A DNA stretch of 64,000 bases from Mucilaginibacter mali (GTDB lineage Bacteria > Bacteroidota > Bacteroidia > Sphingobacteriales > Sphingobacteriaceae): assembly GCF_013283875.1 (NCBI RefSeq), contig NZ_CP054139.1:5980098-6044097 (forward strand), given 5' to 3'. Below the pieces are notes generated by a model. The model worked only from the letters and a program-made list of their open reading frames with translations. It was not told where the DNA came from and made no database searches. Positions 1 to 8,869 of this stretch are shown piece after piece (position 1 is the stretch's first letter; each line of letters begins with the position of its first letter). A program made the translations under genes and the position numbers.

Positions 1-6
1 CTTTAT

Positions 7-1284
7 ATGCCACAAATGATGATAAAAAGGAAACATAACTGGATTACCCTATGCTTATTCAACCTCGCCCTGGTGGCGATGCTGGGTGCCGTTTTACGCA
101 GTAAGATCCTGTTTTCTATACCCTGGCTGGACTTCAAATATATCCTGAACGCACATTCGCATTTTGCTTTCGGCGGCTGGATAACGCTTTGTCTGCTAAC
201 CTTATTCACCTATGAACTACTACCTGAAAAATTCAGCAGCCAACGCAAATACAATTGCCTGCTGGGCAGTATATTCTTGTCCGCAGCAGGGATGCTGGTA
301 AGCTTTCCCTTCCAAGGTTATGGATTTTGGTCGATCTCTTTTTCTACCCTTTTTATTTTTGCGACTTACGCCTTTTCCTGGTTCTTTATCCGCGACCTGC
401 GCAGATCAGGGGTTCCGGGATATATTTTTCAACTGGCGGTTATTGCATTGCTGGCCCTGTGTATTTCTTCCGTAGGCCCGTTTACGCTCGCATATATGCT
501 GGCCACCCATTCGGCCAACCTCCTTTTATATAAGGATTCCATTTATACTTACCTGCATCTGCAGTACAATGGCTTTTTTACCCTGGCTATTTTTGCGATA
601 TGGTTCGGAAGGATTAGTCATTCCTGGACCGGTAAAACACGGCAACAAGCAGCACGGTTTGCGGGCTTACTGTCGGTTTCGGTATTGCCGACCCTCTTTC
701 TTTCCTATTTATGGCATTACCCGAATATCCTGATCCGCAGTATCGCAGTAAGCGGTTGTATGCTGCTGGTAGCTTGTCTGAACTACTTTATCCCCGTGTT
801 TAAAACCGCCTGGGCAGGCCTGAGATTCGGATCAAAACCATTACGGATATTGACAGGACTGGCAATGACCGCCTTCTTTGCCAAAACTTTGATGCAGGCA
901 GGGATCGTTTACCCTGCCTTGGGCGCGTTGATATTCGATAACCGGCCGGTGATCATCGGTTACCTGCACCTGGTCATGTTGGGGTTCGTTACGCTTTTCC
1001 TGCTGGCGCATCTTTTTCTCAACGGGTATTTCAGCCCGGCGAGCAAGCCTACGATATGGGGTATTATCCTATTTACCGCAGCGGTCATGATCAATGAACT
1101 GCTCCTGATGACACAAGGACTCGCTGCGATGCTCTCCGCCAGCTGCTCATTCTTTCCGCTTTGGCTGTGGTTGACCGCACTCTTGCTTTTCGGCGGCGCT
1201 CTGGTGATCGCCCTCGGGGCAGTCGACTATCGGCGGTCACTGCGCAGAGAGCTTTCTACTGAAACAACAAAATCTTTAACATAA
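7..1284 (+). CDS. Heme-copper oxidase subunit I-like membrane protein
   Basis: A 425-residue polytopic membrane protein with about 11-12 hydrophobic segments. Residues around 49-55 (AHSHFAFGGW) and around 320-327 (YLHLVMLGF) look like the heme-ligand helices II and X of heme-copper oxidase subunit I or NnrS-like proteins. I see no HH pair that could serve as the CuB site, so it is probably not a standard oxidase. It starts at the very edge of the window; ATG at position 16 is an alternative start. It is followed after 3 bp by an RIC-type Fe-S repair gene, so a role in NO handling or heme/NO sensing is inferred from context. Real coding is clear; exact function is not. Confidence 0.6.
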   Translation: MPQMMIKRKHNWITLCLFNLALVAMLGAVLRSKILFSIPWLDFKYILNAHSHFAFGGWITLCLLTLFTYELLPEKFSSQRKYNCLLGSIFLSAAGMLVSFPFQGYGFWSISFSTLFIFATYAFSWFFIRDLRRSGVPGYIFQLAVIALLALCISSVGPFTLAYMLATHSANLLLYKDSIYTYLHLQYNGFFTLAIFAIWFGRISHSWTGKTRQQAARFAGLLSVSVLPTLFLSYLWHYPNILIRSIAVSGCMLLVACLNYFIPVFKTAWAGLRFGSKPLRILTGLAMTAFFAKTLMQAGIVYPALGALIFDNRPVIIGYLHLVMLGFVTLFLLAHLFLNGYFSPASKPTIWGIILFTAAVMINELLLMTQGLAAMLSASCSFFPLWLWLTALLLFGGALVIALGAVDYRRSLRRELSTETTKSLT

Positions 1285-1287
1285 ATA

Positions 1288-2256
1288 ATGAATAATATGA
1301 ACCAGACTGAAGAATTACAACCCGAAGTATTAGATGTGACCATCATTGAACCACGCTTAAAACACCCGACCATATTTGCCCGTTTTGACGCGCTTTTACC
1401 GGGCGCTGCGCTGATCATCCACAATGATCATGATCCCAAACCGCTTTATTACCAGCTATTAGGTGAACGGGGCAACTGTTTTACCTGGAATTATTTGGAG
1501 AACGGGCCGCAAACATGGGAAGTGGAAATTCGTAAGAACGAGACGGGTGAACAGGCCCAGACCCTGGGGGAGATCGTTGCCAAAGATTTACGTAAAGCCG
1601 AAGTGTTTAAAAAGTTGGGGTTGGATTTTTGCTGCGGTGGCAAAAAAACTTTGGAAGCTGCCTGCCGGGAGAAAGGACTTGATGTTTTAACGGTCCGCGC
1701 AGAACTGGAAAAACCACAAACTGTTCCGGCCGCTGCACAGCATGATTTTGGCTCGTGGAGCCTGGCCTTCCTGGCGGACTATGTCGTCAACGTTCATCAT
1801 GCCTACGTGAAGACCAACCTGCCGATGTTACTGGAGCTCAGCGAAAAGGTGGCTAAACGTCATGGTGGCGCTCATCAGGAGCTGATTACCGTCTATAATA
1901 AAGTAACAGCGATGGGCAGCGAACTATTGCTGCACCTGAAGAAAGAGGAAACCATCCTGTTCCCTTACATCAAACAGCTGGAGGCCCGGGCCAATGGGCA
2001 GGATGTGCCATTAACCTTTTCCTCTGTGAAGGAACCTGTTGCCGTTATGGAAAACGACCATGACATCGTCGGACGCCTGGCGGAGGATATCAAGGCCCTG
2101 ACTAATAATTATACCCTCCCGGAAAATGCCTGCAACAGCTATGGCTTGTTGTTTAAAAAGCTGGAAGAGTTCGAAAATGATCTGCACATGCATATCCACC
2201 TCGAAAATAATATTCTGTTCCCCAAAGCGATCGCGCTGGAACAGGCAGGAAGCTAA
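1288..2256 (+). CDS. DUF2249-RIC (ScdA/YtfE-type) di-iron Fe-S repair protein
   Basis: Three parts are visible in 322 residues. Residues 1-85 are a DUF2249-type domain (DHDPKPLYYQL...W.YLENGP). Residues 92-135 are the ScdA N-terminal domain with the signature DFCCGG at 113-118. Residues 150-320 are a hemerythrin-like di-iron domain with His/Glu ligands in VVNVHHAY, HGGAHQE, HLKKEE, NDHD and HIHLENN. RIC proteins restore Fe-S clusters damaged by NO or oxidants in the cytoplasm. It sits second in the operon starting at 7. A second DUF2249-RIC gene lies at 30042-31022, so the fusion occurs twice in this window. Confidence 0.9.
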   Translation: MNNMNQTEELQPEVLDVTIIEPRLKHPTIFARFDALLPGAALIIHNDHDPKPLYYQLLGERGNCFTWNYLENGPQTWEVEIRKNETGEQAQTLGEIVAKDLRKAEVFKKLGLDFCCGGKKTLEAACREKGLDVLTVRAELEKPQTVPAAAQHDFGSWSLAFLADYVVNVHHAYVKTNLPMLLELSEKVAKRHGGAHQELITVYNKVTAMGSELLLHLKKEETILFPYIKQLEARANGQDVPLTFSSVKEPVAVMENDHDIVGRLAEDIKALTNNYTLPENACNSYGLLFKKLEEFENDLHMHIHLENNILFPKAIALEQAGS

Positions 2257-2303
2257 TTTAGAACCGCCGGACCGGCTTGATCAGTCCGGCTTACCCAATA
2301 TTT

Positions 2304-3095
2304 ATGACCATAAATAACGATTCCAAGATCAGTGAGATCATCAAGGCTGACAGCCGTGCTGTCGATGTCCTGGTGACGCTTAACCCTTTCTTTAAAAAGC
2401 TCAAAAACCCGATCCTGCGAAAAGTATTAGGTGCCCGGGCGACCGTGGCTGACGCCGCAAAGATCGGCAATTGTTCCAGTGAGCTCATTTTGTCTACGCT
2501 GGGCGGTATCGGCTTTGAGGTGGATCTCACCGGAGAAATTGCCGGTGCAAAACTGGAAACGATCGGCGAATATTCCACGCGGGAATACGATCAGGTGTTT
2601 GACGCGCGCCCGCTGCTGGCCACAGGAAACGATCCTTTCCAGCAGATCATGGAACAGCTCAAAAGTATTCGTGCCGGGCAAACCCTGCTGCTAATCAATT
2701 CTTTTGAGCCGGCGCCGCTGATCAAAATTTTAGCGTCCCGCCGATATGTGATATCTGTACTGCGAAAAGCCCCGGATCTGGTAGAAACTTATATAACTGC
2801 GGGCGACGAAATTGGCGACGAACCTGGGGAGCGACAGACAGGTGGGGACTTTGGCGCTTTGCTGGAAACTTTTGCCGGAAGGCTGGAGACGATCGATGTG
2901 CGGGGGCTGGAAATGCCCCGCCCGATGATCACGATCCTGGAACAACTGGAAAAGTTAGCGGAAGGCCAAGCCCTGTACGTTCATCATAAAAAGATTCCGG
3001 TTTATTTGCTGCCGGAATTAACAGAACGTCATTTTAAATTTTCCTGGCAAGCCGCCGGAGAAGGCATTGACCTCATCATTTATCCCGGACAATAA
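2304..3095 (+). CDS. DUF1858-DUF2249-DUF2249 protein
   Basis: About 263 residues. The N-terminus (KISEIIKADSRAVDVL) matches DUF1858, a small domain often attached to redox and Fe-S proteins. It is followed by two DUF2249-like units, one starting at FDARPLLATGNDPF and one at IDVRGLEMPRPM. I chose the ATG at 2304 over a TTG at 2277 because homologous DUF1858 proteins begin just before the K-I-S-E-I motif. The stop codon overlaps the next start (TAATG at 3093-3097), which indicates translational coupling. DUF2249 proteins are usually found with RIC and denitrification genes; the biochemical role is unknown. Confidence 0.8.
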   Translation: MTINNDSKISEIIKADSRAVDVLVTLNPFFKKLKNPILRKVLGARATVADAAKIGNCSSELILSTLGGIGFEVDLTGEIAGAKLETIGEYSTREYDQVFDARPLLATGNDPFQQIMEQLKSIRAGQTLLLINSFEPAPLIKILASRRYVISVLRKAPDLVETYITAGDEIGDEPGERQTGGDFGALLETFAGRLETIDVRGLEMPRPMITILEQLEKLAEGQALYVHHKKIPVYLLPELTERHFKFSWQAAGEGIDLIIYPGQ

Positions 3096-4348
3096 TGGAA
3101 ATGCCAGCCCACCAGGTACCGCGCAAACGAGCGATCCTGCCCTATTATTTAGCGGCGGTAATTTCACTGCTTATGATTTCCGTACTGACCCTGTTTTCGA
3201 TCAGTGATTTTCGTGGTCATTTCTTTCAGCCGCATATACTGGCTATTACACACCTGACCGTTTTTGGCTGGGCAACGATGATGATCATAGGGGCAAGTAA
3301 CCAGTTGATCCCGGTAGTAGCCGATAAAAAACTGTACAGTGACCGGTTGCCTGTATTATCGTTTTTACTGATCATTATAGGGACCTGTCTGTTGGTGCAC
3401 GCCTTCTGGATATTTGAACTGGGCGCGATGATCTTTACCGGGGCGGGGCTGATACTCACCGCGCTGATCCTGCATGTGACCAATATTATCTTAACGACAC
3501 GAAAAGCGGCCACAGCAATCGCCGTTGATTATATTATTACCGCTCATCTTTGGCTGATCATCACCGCGAGCATCGGCCTGCTCCTGCTACTGAACTTCCG
3601 GTTTGGGCTGCTGCCGGAAAACCACCTGCATTACCTGCGGATACATGCTTCGGTTGGAATGGCGGGCTGGTTCCTCCTACTGGTGATCGGGGTGAGTTCC
3701 CGGCTGGTACCCATGTTCTTATTAAGCCGGAAGGAGGTCAAAAAATACCTGACGGCAGCTTATTACCTAATCAATACCGGGCTGGTGTTTTTACTGGCCG
3801 AAGGTATGATCTTCCAAACCGCTAAGGGCCTGCTGCTGGAGGTCGCGCTGGTAGTAGGCGGCATCGCCTGTTACCTGGTTTACCTGGTTCATTGCTACCG
3901 GAGCGCCATCCGGAAAAAAATGGATGCCGGTATGAAAATGACCACGGTAGCTATCGCGGCCATCGCTTTGCCTTTCCTGCTGCTACTGGCCACCCTGTTT
4001 TGGTATAAGGAAAATCCGATTAATATTATATCCGCCTATGGCTATGCATTCTTCGCTGGTTTTATCACGATCCTGATCATGGGACAAACTTTCAAAACGC
4101 TGCCCTTTATTATTTGGATGCACTTGAACAAACCGGACAGGATCGCTGACCTGCAGCCTAAGGATCTGTATGAGGAAAAGTTGGTCACCATTCAACTTTA
4201 CCTCTATCTCTCCGGGTTTATGCTGTTCCTTTCAGGTATCCTTTTTAAAAGCCAGTGGCTGATGTACCCCGGCAGCGCACTAATGACCTGCGCCGCATTA
4301 CTGTACGCCGGTCATGTTTTTTACATGGTCAATAAACTCAGGAAATGA
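3095..4348 (+). CDS. NnrS/oxidase subunit I-like polytopic membrane protein
   Basis: A 417-residue integral membrane protein with about 12 predicted helices. The segment HILAITHLTVFGWATMM (around residues 46-62) and LRIHASVGMAGWF (around 186-198) carry conserved histidines of the sort that bind heme in NnrS and oxidase subunit I relatives. No CuB-type HH pair is visible. It overlaps the preceding gene by one base and the following gene by four (ATGA), so all five genes appear to form one transcription unit. The association with RIC, DUF2249 and SufT-like genes points to NO or Fe-S damage response. The family name is tentative. Confidence 0.6.
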   Translation: MEMPAHQVPRKRAILPYYLAAVISLLMISVLTLFSISDFRGHFFQPHILAITHLTVFGWATMMIIGASNQLIPVVADKKLYSDRLPVLSFLLIIIGTCLLVHAFWIFELGAMIFTGAGLILTALILHVTNIILTTRKAATAIAVDYIITAHLWLIITASIGLLLLLNFRFGLLPENHLHYLRIHASVGMAGWFLLLVIGVSSRLVPMFLLSRKEVKKYLTAAYYLINTGLVFLLAEGMIFQTAKGLLLEVALVVGGIACYLVYLVHCYRSAIRKKMDAGMKMTTVAIAAIALPFLLLLATLFWYKENPINIISAYGYAFFAGFITILIMGQTFKTLPFIIWMHLNKPDRIADLQPKDLYEEKLVTIQLYLYLSGFMLFLSGILFKSQWLMYPGSALMTCAALLYAGHVFYMVNKLRK

Positions 4349-4677
4349 TCGAGATCGCTATCACCGACCCACAATACCAGGAAAAGCTGCTGCTGATGGA
4401 AATGCTTTCCATCGTCAAGGACCCTGAACTGGATCTGAACATCGTTGACCTCGGGCTGATCTATGGGGTTTCCTTTGATCTACAGGAGAAAAAGATCAGC
4501 ATCCTGATGACGCTTTCTACTCCCGCCTGCCCGGCAGGCGACTATATCCGTTCGGCGGTTGAAATGACCGCGGAGAAGGCCTTTCCCGCTTTTACTATTG
4601 CGATAGAGATCACTTTTACGCCAGCTTGGTCAGCCGATATGATCAGTGAAATGGGACGCCAGGAATTAGGTTGGTAA
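4345..4677 (+). CDS. MIP18/SufT-like Fe-S assembly factor (DUF59)
   Basis: A 110-residue cytoplasmic protein. The pattern MLSIVKDPELDLNIVDLGLIY followed by TLSTPACPAGDYI is the DUF59/MIP18 signature seen in SufT, PaaD and eukaryotic FAM96 proteins, including the conserved Cys in PACPAG. Members help mature Fe-S proteins. It starts inside the stop codon of the upstream gene (ATGA at 4345-4348) and closes the operon; a strong hairpin follows at 4696-4728. Together with RIC it suggests that this operon protects or rebuilds Fe-S clusters. Confidence 0.85.
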   Translation: MIEIAITDPQYQEKLLLMEMLSIVKDPELDLNIVDLGLIYGVSFDLQEKKISILMTLSTPACPAGDYIRSAVEMTAEKAFPAFTIAIEITFTPAWSADMISEMGRQELGW

Positions 4678-4695
4678 AAAGTTGCACAAACTCAT

Positions 4696-4728
4696 AAAAA
4701 AGCCTGCCGGATTCTGGCAGGCTTTTTT
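4696..4728. terminator. Bidirectional rho-independent terminator
   Basis: GCCTGCC (4702-4708) pairs with GGCAGGC (4716-4722) across a 7-base loop. The stem is flanked by a run of A on the left and of T on the right, so it works in both directions. It lies between the convergent SufT-like gene and nrdJ. Confidence 0.9.
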
Positions 4729-4732
4729 GTAC

Positions 4733-7267
4733 TTAGCCGCATTTGGAGGAGCCGCAATCCTTACAGGTCAGACAACCCTCCTGGTAATGAAGATTGGTTG
4801 ATTGACATGTCCCGCATTGCTGCTTCCGGGCCTGGGTGCCATTAGGGATATATTTCTTCAGTGCCCGGGCCACCCCATTCTTCCAAGTATTGATCGCTTC
4901 ATCGAGTTGGAGGCTGTTGATCAGGTCCACGATCTTTTCAATGGGCATACCATGCCGCAGCGTGCTGGAAATCAGCTTGGCATAATTCCAGTATTCCGGG
5001 TTAAACTTATAAGACAGGCCCTCAATGGTGGTCTTATGTCCGTGACGGTTTTTGTATTGAAAATCATAACGCGACAATCCTTCCGCGTCCCGGCTTTTGA
5101 CGATGATTCCTTCATTTACCCATTTCGGGATCAACAGGCCGTCTTCATCATCCGCAAGCCCTGTAAAGATCTCGTAAGGTTTTCCTTCAATGAGGCCGAT
5201 AAAGGCGATCCATTTATCCTTACTGTTCTGAAAGCGGACGATTTCCGCTTCCAGTAGGGCGGGCCGTGTCGTCGGAAAGCTGGCCGACTCCCCGTTTGTT
5301 GCTGTTGGGCTATTGGACACCAGCACGCCCGAACGGCAACCGTCCCGGTACACAGTAACGCCCTTGCAGCCCGCTTCCCAGGCCGCCATATACAATTGGC
5401 CAACCAGTTCCTCGGAAACGTCCGCGGGCATATTAATAGTCACACTGATCGAATGGTCTACCCATTGCTGTATGGCCCCTTGCATTTCTACTTTTTTAAG
5501 GTAGTCCACATCATTCGCGGTAGCTTTATAATAAGGCGACAGGGCTACCAAGCTATCCAGCTCCTGCTGGGAATAATGCTTATCCGTATCATAGCCGTTA
5601 ACTGTCATCCATTGCCGGAAGCGGTGATGAAAGACTACGTATTCTTCCCAGGAATCGCCAATAGCGTCGACAAAATCCACGCGGGCATCCAAATCGCCCG
5701 GATTGACCTTCCGCCGCCGTTTGTAAACCGCCATGAACACCGGTTCGATACCGGAGCTGGTTTGAGACATCAGGCTGGTCGTGCCCGTAGGAGCGATGGT
5801 CAGCAAAGCGATATTCCGGCGGCCATGCTCCAGCATTTCGAAATAAAGCTCCGGGTCAGCATCTTTCAGGCGCAGGATAAATGGATTTTCCTTCTCCCGC
5901 CCGCTATCGAAAATAGGGAACGCCCCCCTGCACTTGGCCATAACGACGGAAGCCCGGTAAGCTTCAAGCGCCACGGTCCTGTGTACTTCGACAGCAAAAG
6001 CCGTTCCTTCCTCACTGCCGTAACGCAATCCCAAAGCGGCCAGCATATCACCTTCGGCTGTAATGCCTATACCTGTACGACGGCCTTCCGTCGCTTTTTT
6101 CCGGATATTCAGCCATAGGTTCTTTTCGGTGCGCTTTAGTTCAGCATCCTCCGGATCATGAGCGATCTTTTGCAGAATAGCGTCGACTTTTTCCAGTTCC
6201 AGGTCAATGATGTCATCCATTAACCGCTGGGCGGCTTGGATATGTTTGCGGAAAAGTTCCCAGTCAAAACGCGCAACCGGAGTAAAAGGACGGTCAACAT
6301 AGCTGAACAGATTGATCGCCAGCAGGCGGCAGGAGTCATAAGGACAAAGCGGGATCTCGCCGCAGGGATTGGTCGATACCGTTCCGAAACCCAGGTCTGC
6401 ATAGCAATCGGGCACGGATTCACGAATGATCGTATCCCAGAACAAAACGCCCGGTTCGGCGGACTGCCAGGCATTGTGGATGATCTTTTCCCAAAGCTGC
6501 ACCGGGTCAATAGCCTGTTGGTATAGCGGCTGGCCGCTGTCGACCGGGTATTGCTGACGGTAGGGCAGCCCCACTTTAATGGCCTGCATAAAATCATTAT
6601 CGATACGGACGGAAATATTGGCTCCGGTAACCTTGCCCTGGTCCAGTTTCGCATCGATAAAATCCCCGGCGTCCGGGTGTCGGATAGCGATGGATAACAT
6701 CAGCGCGCCGCGCCGCCCATCCTGAGCAACCTCCCGGGTGGAGTTGGAGAAGCGTTCCATAAATGGCACGATTCCGGTCGAAGTCAGGGCGGAATTCTTC
6801 ACCGGAGAGCCCTTTGGCCTGATATTAGACAGGTCATGGCCGACTCCGCCACGTCTTTTCATTAACTGCACCTGCTCCTGGTCGGTTTTCATAATCCCAC
6901 CGTAAGAATCGGCATCACCGCTGTGACCAATCACGAAGCAATTGGAAAGGGAAGCGATCTGATATGGGTTGCCGATACCCGTCATCGGGCTTCCCTGAGG
7001 AATGAGGTACCTGAAATCCCGGATTAACTCATAGATTTCACCGGCGGTCAGCGGTGCGGGATAGTTTTGTTCGATCCGTGCGATCTCGCCGGCGATACGG
7101 CGGTGCATGTCATCGGGCGAACTTTCAAAGAGATTACCGAACGAATCTTTGAGGGCATATTTACTTACCCATACCCTGGCCGCCAGCTCATCTCCGTTAA
7201 AATAGGCGAGCGATCTTTCGTAAGCTTCTTCGGCAGAATAGGTTTGCGTTTGTTCAGCAGTTTCCAT
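4733..7267 (-). CDS. nrdJ: Adenosylcobalamin-dependent (class II) ribonucleotide reductase
   Basis: 844 residues, the usual size of vitamin B12-dependent ribonucleoside-diphosphate reductases. Visible landmarks: LSNCFVIG near residue 107 (first redox Cys region), NPCGEIPLCPYDSC near 300 (active-site Cys and catalytic Glu), APTGTTSLMS near 495 (substrate loop), and a C-terminal CGTCQSTNLHYQEGCLTCKDCG zinc-ribbon-like tail carrying shuttle cysteines. The enzyme makes deoxynucleotides without oxygen, which fits a micro-oxic or anoxic lifestyle. It is transcribed alone, between two hairpins. I found no TGA-N6-TCA operator upstream, unlike most neighbours. Confidence 0.95.
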   Translation of the reverse strand: METAEQTQTYSAEEAYERSLAYFNGDELAARVWVSKYALKDSFGNLFESSPDDMHRRIAGEIARIEQNYPAPLTAGEIYELIRDFRYLIPQGSPMTGIGNPYQIASLSNCFVIGHSGDADSYGGIMKTDQEQVQLMKRRGGVGHDLSNIRPKGSPVKNSALTSTGIVPFMERFSNSTREVAQDGRRGALMLSIAIRHPDAGDFIDAKLDQGKVTGANISVRIDNDFMQAIKVGLPYRQQYPVDSGQPLYQQAIDPVQLWEKIIHNAWQSAEPGVLFWDTIIRESVPDCYADLGFGTVSTNPCGEIPLCPYDSCRLLAINLFSYVDRPFTPVARFDWELFRKHIQAAQRLMDDIIDLELEKVDAILQKIAHDPEDAELKRTEKNLWLNIRKKATEGRRTGIGITAEGDMLAALGLRYGSEEGTAFAVEVHRTVALEAYRASVVMAKCRGAFPIFDSGREKENPFILRLKDADPELYFEMLEHGRRNIALLTIAPTGTTSLMSQTSSGIEPVFMAVYKRRRKVNPGDLDARVDFVDAIGDSWEEYVVFHHRFRQWMTVNGYDTDKHYSQQELDSLVALSPYYKATANDVDYLKKVEMQGAIQQWVDHSISVTINMPADVSEELVGQLYMAAWEAGCKGVTVYRDGCRSGVLVSNSPTATNGESASFPTTRPALLEAEIVRFQNSKDKWIAFIGLIEGKPYEIFTGLADDEDGLLIPKWVNEGIIVKSRDAEGLSRYDFQYKNRHGHKTTIEGLSYKFNPEYWNYAKLISSTLRHGMPIEKIVDLINSLQLDEAINTWKNGVARALKKYIPNGTQARKQQCGTCQSTNLHYQEGCLTCKDCGSSKCG

Positions 7268-7316
7268 GGTCAGTTGAAATTAGGTATATCAGTTTTTTAG
7301 CTTTGGTATCAAGCAG

Positions 7317-7346
7317 AAAAAGCCGCCCGGTTCGGGCGGCCGTTTT
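7317..7346 (-). terminator. Terminator of the nos operon
   Basis: GCCGCCCG (7322-7329) pairs with CGGGCGGC (7333-7340) with a 3-base loop. Read on the minus strand the hairpin is followed by a run of T (complement of the A-run ending at 7321), placing it just after nosY and before the nrdJ promoter. Confidence 0.85.
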
Positions 7347-7376
7347 TGTTTATCAGCACCAGCGGGTCATTTATAA

Positions 7377-8144
7377 TTAAAGGTCTTTTTTGTTAAATCT
7401 CCGGATGGCATACATTAAGGGTAAAATCACCCACAGGCTCAAACAGGCAATGCTATATAGGCTGCCCACCACAGAACCCATGAATTCTTTAAACAGTGCC
7501 CCTGAATAACCCATCATCACTGCTACGTCCAGCTGGAGCAGCACCAGGATACGACCCAAATCGACCGGATTCAGGGAGATTATGCCCAGCAATGGTTTAT
7601 CGATCGGATAATCGCTGAACGAATAAATAAAGGATAACAGCAATCCGTCAAATAAAAGGGTGAAGAACAAAGCCGTAATGATGGCCGCACCAATCCCTTT
7701 GGTCTTGTCTTTAAAGACCACGAAGATCAGCAGGGCCAGGGCCGTAAAAATAAGGGTAAGGAATAAGCCGCTCAGCAGTAACGTGAGTGATGCCAGACTA
7801 TAATTTAAAAAGATGACCGGTAAGCCGACCCCCAGCAGATAGGCCAGCGATAAGGATAAAGCAACTCCTGTGAACTCGGCAACCAGCATAACACGCCGTT
7901 TGATCGGATGCGCCAGCAGCAATTCGGTAAATTCCACAGAATTGAACAGGTAGATCGTTGCGAACAAAACGCTGATAATCGGCACGAACAGCAAAGTGAT
8001 ATTGAGCAAACTCAACAGACCTTTAGATGAATTGCCGCTCATGCTCAACACGCTCACTGACAGAACAGCCAGGATCAGCGTATAAACTAGGATCGTTTTG
8101 TTACGAAGCAGGTCAAGCAGTACATATTTAATGATCGTTTTCAT
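7377..8144 (-). CDS. nosY: NosY, membrane permease of the nitrous oxide reductase maturation ABC transporter
   Basis: 255 residues with about six hydrophobic helices and the ABC-2 type permease layout (IIKYVLLDLLRNKTILVYT at the N-terminus, FNSVEFTELLLAHPIKRR in the first cytoplasmic loop). The start overlaps the nosF stop by ATGA. NosDFY together supply sulfur or help assemble the CuZ centre of NosZ. It is the last gene of the nos operon; a terminator follows at 7317-7346. Confidence 0.9.
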   Translation of the reverse strand: MKTIIKYVLLDLLRNKTILVYTLILAVLSVSVLSMSGNSSKGLLSLLNITLLFVPIISVLFATIYLFNSVEFTELLLAHPIKRRVMLVAEFTGVALSLSLAYLLGVGLPVIFLNYSLASLTLLLSGLFLTLIFTALALLIFVVFKDKTKGIGAAIITALFFTLLFDGLLLSFIYSFSDYPIDKPLLGIISLNPVDLGRILVLLQLDVAVMMGYSGALFKEFMGSVVGSLYSIACLSLWVILPLMYAIRRFNKKDL

Positions 8145-8869
8145 ACGCCGAAGTGTTGGTTGATAAAATCTTTTTGCATGAGGGTTGCGATCACTTTATT
8201 CAGCTTTTGCTCCCCGGTGGCCACCTTGAGTTCCTCCACATCCTTGTAAAAGACGAGCTTGCCGTCCTGCAGGTAAACAACATGGCTGGTAATCTCGTCC
8301 AGGTCACTTAATACGTGCGAAGTGATCAGGATCAGTTTGCCTTTATTCCGCTCCTTGACGATCTTATCCTTCAGCAGTTCACTCGCCAAAGGGTCAAGCC
8401 CCGCGGTTGGTTCATCCAGGATCAGGATATCCGGCCTGAATAAAAAAGCGAGACAGGCGCTTACCTTCTGACGCGTACCGCCGGAAAGGCTGCGCATCGT
8501 TTTATGCTGTATCGCTGGCAAGCCGAAGCTTTCCATTAATTCTTCATCATGATCGCGATGGTCGCTGCGGATTTCCTTCAGCATATTGATCACCTGTTTG
8601 ATGGTCATATTTTCCGGGTAGCGCCCGATCTGTGGCATATAGCCGATGCGGGACCGGTAGGCAAAATCGGTTTTTACCTGTGCGTCATTAATGGCAATCG
8701 ACCCGCTTTCCGGTATAACCAGACCGAGGATGGATTTGATCAGCGTCGTTTTACCGGATCCATTCGGCCCCAGGAGCGATACAGTATTGCCGCGCTCCAA
8801 TTGCAGGCTGAGATTATCCAGCGCTTTGAACCGGCCAAATGATTTACTGAGGTTAGTTATCGTGATCAT
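8141..8869 (-). CDS. nosF: NosF, ATPase of the NosDFY transporter
   Basis: 242 residues with every ABC ATPase motif: Walker A GPNGSGKTT (residues 34-42), Q-loop GYMPQIG, signature LSGGTRQK, Walker B ILILDEPTAGLDP and the switch His in LITSHVLSD. It overlaps nosD upstream and nosY downstream by four bases each (ATGA), so the three products are probably made in balanced amounts. It powers the NosY channel at the inner membrane during CuZ-site maturation. Confidence 0.93.
   Translation of the reverse strand: MITITNLSKSFGRFKALDNLSLQLERGNTVSLLGPNGSGKTTLIKSILGLVIPESGSIAINDAQVKTDFAYRSRIGYMPQIGRYPENMTIKQVINMLKEIRSDHRDHDEELMESFGLPAIQHKTMRSLSGGTRQKVSACLAFLFRPDILILDEPTAGLDPLASELLKDKIVKERNKGKLILITSHVLSDLDEITSHVVYLQDGKLVFYKDVEELKVATGEQKLNKVIATLMQKDFINQHFGV

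Noticed and set aside
5396..6118. 240-codon ORF opposite nrdJ
   Set aside because: Shadow frame of a well-identified gene, with no motif of its own.
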